A DNA stretch of 64,000 nt. Origin: Sphingobacterium sp. JB170. Its GTDB lineage: Bacteria > Bacteroidota > Bacteroidia > Sphingobacteriales > Sphingobacteriaceae. The DNA is taken from the NCBI RefSeq assembly GCF_900163865.1, contig NZ_FUKU01000013.1, forward strand, positions 62,001 to 126,000, written 5' to 3'. The notes under the pieces were generated by a model that did not search any database, had not been told where the DNA came from, and saw only the letters and a program-made list of their open reading frames with translations. The translations under genes and the position numbers were made by a program. The first letter of the stretch is position 1. Each line of letters opens with the position of its first letter. Positions 62,074-64,000 of the stretch are shown here, piece by piece.

Positions 62074-62100
62074 AAACAAAAAAGCAGGCCCCCACCTGCT
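62074..62100 (-). terminator. Minus-strand intrinsic terminator
   Basis: On the minus strand AGCAGG (62100-62095) pairs with CCTGCT (62088-62083) around a six-base loop, followed by TTTTTG. It lies 270 bases downstream of the C2-like gene and could end that transcript. Confidence 0.6.
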
Positions 62101-62372
62101 CTAATCCCTTAATCCCATCTTACCAGAACCCCATAATCCGAAAATCCAACCGGTTTCGTTCGACAGCGATTTCATTGTTTTTCCTTCGGATGCAACGAAA
62201 ACTTCGCTATTACCAGCAGTATTTAGCCTTTGTTGAGTTAATCGGTCAATTTTTGTTAATCTAATAATCTTGACTTCAGAAAATTAAAAAATTGATTTTT
62301 CCTGTCAAGAATTAAGTTCTAACGCTAAGTAACTTCCCCGAAATAACGTTGATGCCGGCTGCCACATGCAAA

Positions 62373-63479
62373 TTAGCTCACTACATTCTGAGCAATTAAT
62401 TTCACATTGATCGTATACTCCACATCATCAAATCCCGAAGAATAATTGTCGGTGCTGTTGTAGGTTTTGGTATTATCTAGCGTGAGTTCGGAAAGGTTAA
62501 TGCTAAAAGTACCTACCACGTCATTGCCACTTGTGCCATCATCGTCGTAAACGGTGACTTGGACATTAGAATTAAACCAAACAGAGCGGCCACATTCCCA
62601 GACATCCTTTTCTTTCATGGAAAAATAACTGTATGGTGGGTTGCGGTATAAGACCACACCTTCTCCGCCACCATCCGCCTGAAAAGTAAAATAGATTTCA
62701 TTTTCATCTCCTGCTCCGTCACTTGACGGGTGCACGCAGGTTAAACTTTCAATAATTAAAAAGTTATTTTTTCTTGGCTGGTAAACAGGTTCTAAATAAG
62801 GGTTCTCTCCTTGGGTACCTAGAATAAACGTAAAGCTTTCAACTTCAGCAAAACCTTCATCGAGCCCGGCTCCAATTGTCATAGTCACCCCTAACAATTT
62901 TTCGGATTTCGAATAAAGAACGCACCCGCTAGCCTCTACCTCAAAACCGAGCGCTACTTCGGTACCCCATGCATATCCGCCAAGATCAGCAGGAGCGCTA
63001 TCCCATAACCCAAATTGCACACCAACAAGTGCTCCTAACTCAATCCCTTCCATAATCCACACAGATAAGAACTCTGAAGAAGAGACTCCTTTATCACCTC
63101 CGATTCCGATGGCAAAGCCCAACGTACCTGCAATGCCTAATATAAACTCCGCTTCGAAACTTATTCCTATTGAAAAGCTACTTGCACGAAGGTCCAACGA
63201 ATTAAGCAAGCTTTTCAATTTATCAAATTCCGGATTATCGAGTATTTTGGCTACGCCTGACTGCGCAGTCGGTAAATCCATATGCTGCAATTCCGTCAAG
63301 AATTTTTTTCCAGCGACGGAATTGCTATAATTTATCCAAGCTTTCTCTGCTTCGGCAAAAATCTTTCTTTCATTATCAGATATAGCCGGTTTTGAAACTG
63401 GTTTTGCCGGCACTGGAAAATCCATTGCCTTGCAGGCTCCCACGTAATTCGCGAATTGTATTTCAAATTTATTGTCCAT
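62373..63479 (-). CDS. Signal-less protein with Gly-rich beta region and C-terminal C2-like domain
   Basis: A 368-residue protein with no signal peptide. Residues 1-90 are helical and charged (SDNERKIFAEAEKAWINYS). Residues about 100-225 are Gly-rich alternating strands (SFSIGISFEAEFILGIAGTLGFAIGIGG, FGLWDSAPADLGGYAWGTEVALGFEVEASG) like a beta-barrel or membrane-active sheet. Residues about 235-365 form a C2-like sandwich with acidic loops (DENEIYFTFQADGG, VTVYDDDGTSGNDVVGTF, DDVEYTINVKL), where Asp clusters could bind calcium. The gene directly upstream on this strand encodes the C2-like domain alone. Family not recognised. A toxin- or effector-like role is possible but not shown. Confidence 0.65.
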   Translation of the reverse strand: MDNKFEIQFANYVGACKAMDFPVPAKPVSKPAISDNERKIFAEAEKAWINYSNSVAGKKFLTELQHMDLPTAQSGVAKILDNPEFDKLKSLLNSLDLRASSFSIGISFEAEFILGIAGTLGFAIGIGGDKGVSSSEFLSVWIMEGIELGALVGVQFGLWDSAPADLGGYAWGTEVALGFEVEASGCVLYSKSEKLLGVTMTIGAGLDEGFAEVESFTFILGTQGENPYLEPVYQPRKNNFLIIESLTCVHPSSDGAGDENEIYFTFQADGGGEGVVLYRNPPYSYFSMKEKDVWECGRSVWFNSNVQVTVYDDDGTSGNDVVGTFSINLSELTLDNTKTYNSTDNYSSGFDDVEYTINVKLIAQNVVS

Positions 63480-63515
63480 AACTATTATATTTTATTATTG
63501 GTAGAACACAGGGTA

Positions 63516-63884
63516 TCAGTCTATGTAAGTGAAATTAATTGTATATTCTGCCCCGTCCAAATTTTTCAACGGCTTGGTAGATCCTGAACCACTCCCGGCC
63601 ACAAAATCATGACTTTGCAGGTAGTTTGCTGTATTCGGGTCAAATGGTAGGTCGTGATCCCAAAGTGTAACCAGCACCTCATAATCAAAGCCAAGCACCA
63701 GATCCAGTTCCCATGTTTTACCTTTCTGCATGGAATACGACTTATTAAAACCCGCGGGAACCCGGACAGGAATTCCAGCATCTGATTGGCATACTAAGTA
63801 AAGTTCATCACTACTCGTCCCTTTATCTCCAGATGTACCTCCGCAATAAATAGACTTGATTCGAATTGAATGTTGTTTGCTCAT
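63516..63884 (-). CDS. Stand-alone C2-like domain protein, paralogue of the neighbour's C-domain
   Basis: A 122-residue protein without signal peptide. It lines up with the last 130 residues of the 368-residue neighbour: IRIKSIYCGG with LIIESLTCVH, DELYLVCQSDAG with NEIYFTFQADGG, SYSMQKGKTWELD with SYFSMKEKDVWEC, VLVTLWDHDLPFD with VQVTVYDDDGTSG, and EYTINFTYI with EYTINVKLI. Conserved Asp in the WDHD loop suggests calcium or lipid binding. It starts 36 bases upstream of the larger gene, so both are probably one operon. No family is recognised. Confidence 0.65.
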   Translation of the reverse strand: MSKQHSIRIKSIYCGGTSGDKGTSSDELYLVCQSDAGIPVRVPAGFNKSYSMQKGKTWELDLVLGFDYEVLVTLWDHDLPFDPNTANYLQSHDFVAGSGSGSTKPLKNLDGAEYTINFTYID

Positions 63885-64000
63885 AATTGTTTAAATTTAT
63901 TTATATAGATCGTTTGAATTGGAAATTTCAGTTGAAAAGAAATATTTTATTCTCATTACACATTCTTACCCCCTAGTAATCAATGGGTTTGAATACTTAA

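Larger units (their letters stand above)
61761..62372. other. Gene-poor 612-bp interval with IS remnants
   Basis: Besides the IS3 fragment (61856-62035) and a minus-strand terminator (62074-62100), I recognise nothing. A minus-strand frame at 62110-62190 reads GFSDYGVLVRWD before a stop and could be a coding tail, but its gene is not identifiable. Confidence 0.45.

Noticed and set aside
1-64000. rRNA and tRNA genes
   Set aside because: No cloverleaf anticodon arms, CCA-proximal stems or rRNA-like conserved stretches were seen in the gaps examined; a covariance-model scan would be needed for certainty.

Overview
The window comes from a Gram-negative member of the Bacteroidota, most likely a Sphingobacteriaceae-type genome. 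The grounds are three SusC/SusD outer-membrane uptake pairs, two FecI-like sigma/FecR anti-sigma switches, Bacteroidota-only families (DUF4374, STN-SusC) and several promoters with the Bacteroidota -7 element TAnnTTTG. The genus assignment is inference. No rRNA, tRNA or CRISPR array was seen.

Layout. 1-2524: 3' end of a SusC gene plus its SusD lipoprotein, closed by a strong terminator. 2702-3104: a decayed AAA ATPase gene preceded by four copies of a 32-bp-period repeat. 3135-5576: a ThuA / sugar-dehydrogenase / cytochrome c fusion lipoprotein. 6187-12459: a chaperone-usher-like surface-fibre module (LuxR-type regulator, large usher-like barrel, adhesin-like subunit, PapD-like chaperone, pilin-like subunit). 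12578-14072: two envelope proteins. 14695-20263: a possible two-gene system (tandem HEPN protein plus SWIM-SNF2 helicase) with a divergent XRE regulator. 20818-23731: a lipoprotein, RidA with a small membrane protein, and a Wzi/RemB-like outer-membrane protein. 23792-26250: a graveyard of fragments (pectate lyase tail, truncated transposase, truncated AlbA/RecG-like regulator).

26509-34508: sigma / FecR / SusC / SusD / beta-propeller uptake locus. 34795-39242: two ferritin-like proteins, an RskA-like anti-sigma/ECF sigma pair on the other strand, a fasciclin protein and secreted MsrB, which together look like an envelope-stress group. 39465-51210: a second sigma / FecR / SusC / SusD locus continuing, with overlapping reading frames, into two unknown secreted proteins and a secreted FAD oxidoreductase; CstA follows after a terminator. 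53278-60005: a six-gene iron (siderophore) uptake operon on the minus strand.

60247-60378: a candidate small RNA made of four consecutive hairpins, the last an intrinsic terminator. 60603-62035: a lipoprotein gene among remnants of a secreted protein and of IS3- and IS982-like transposases. 62373-63884: two signal-less proteins that share a C2-like domain.

The best candidates for an undescribed system are the usher-like module (6187-12459), the tandem-HEPN/SNF2 pair (14695-20263), the four-hairpin RNA (60247-60378) and the paired C2-like proteins (62373-63884).
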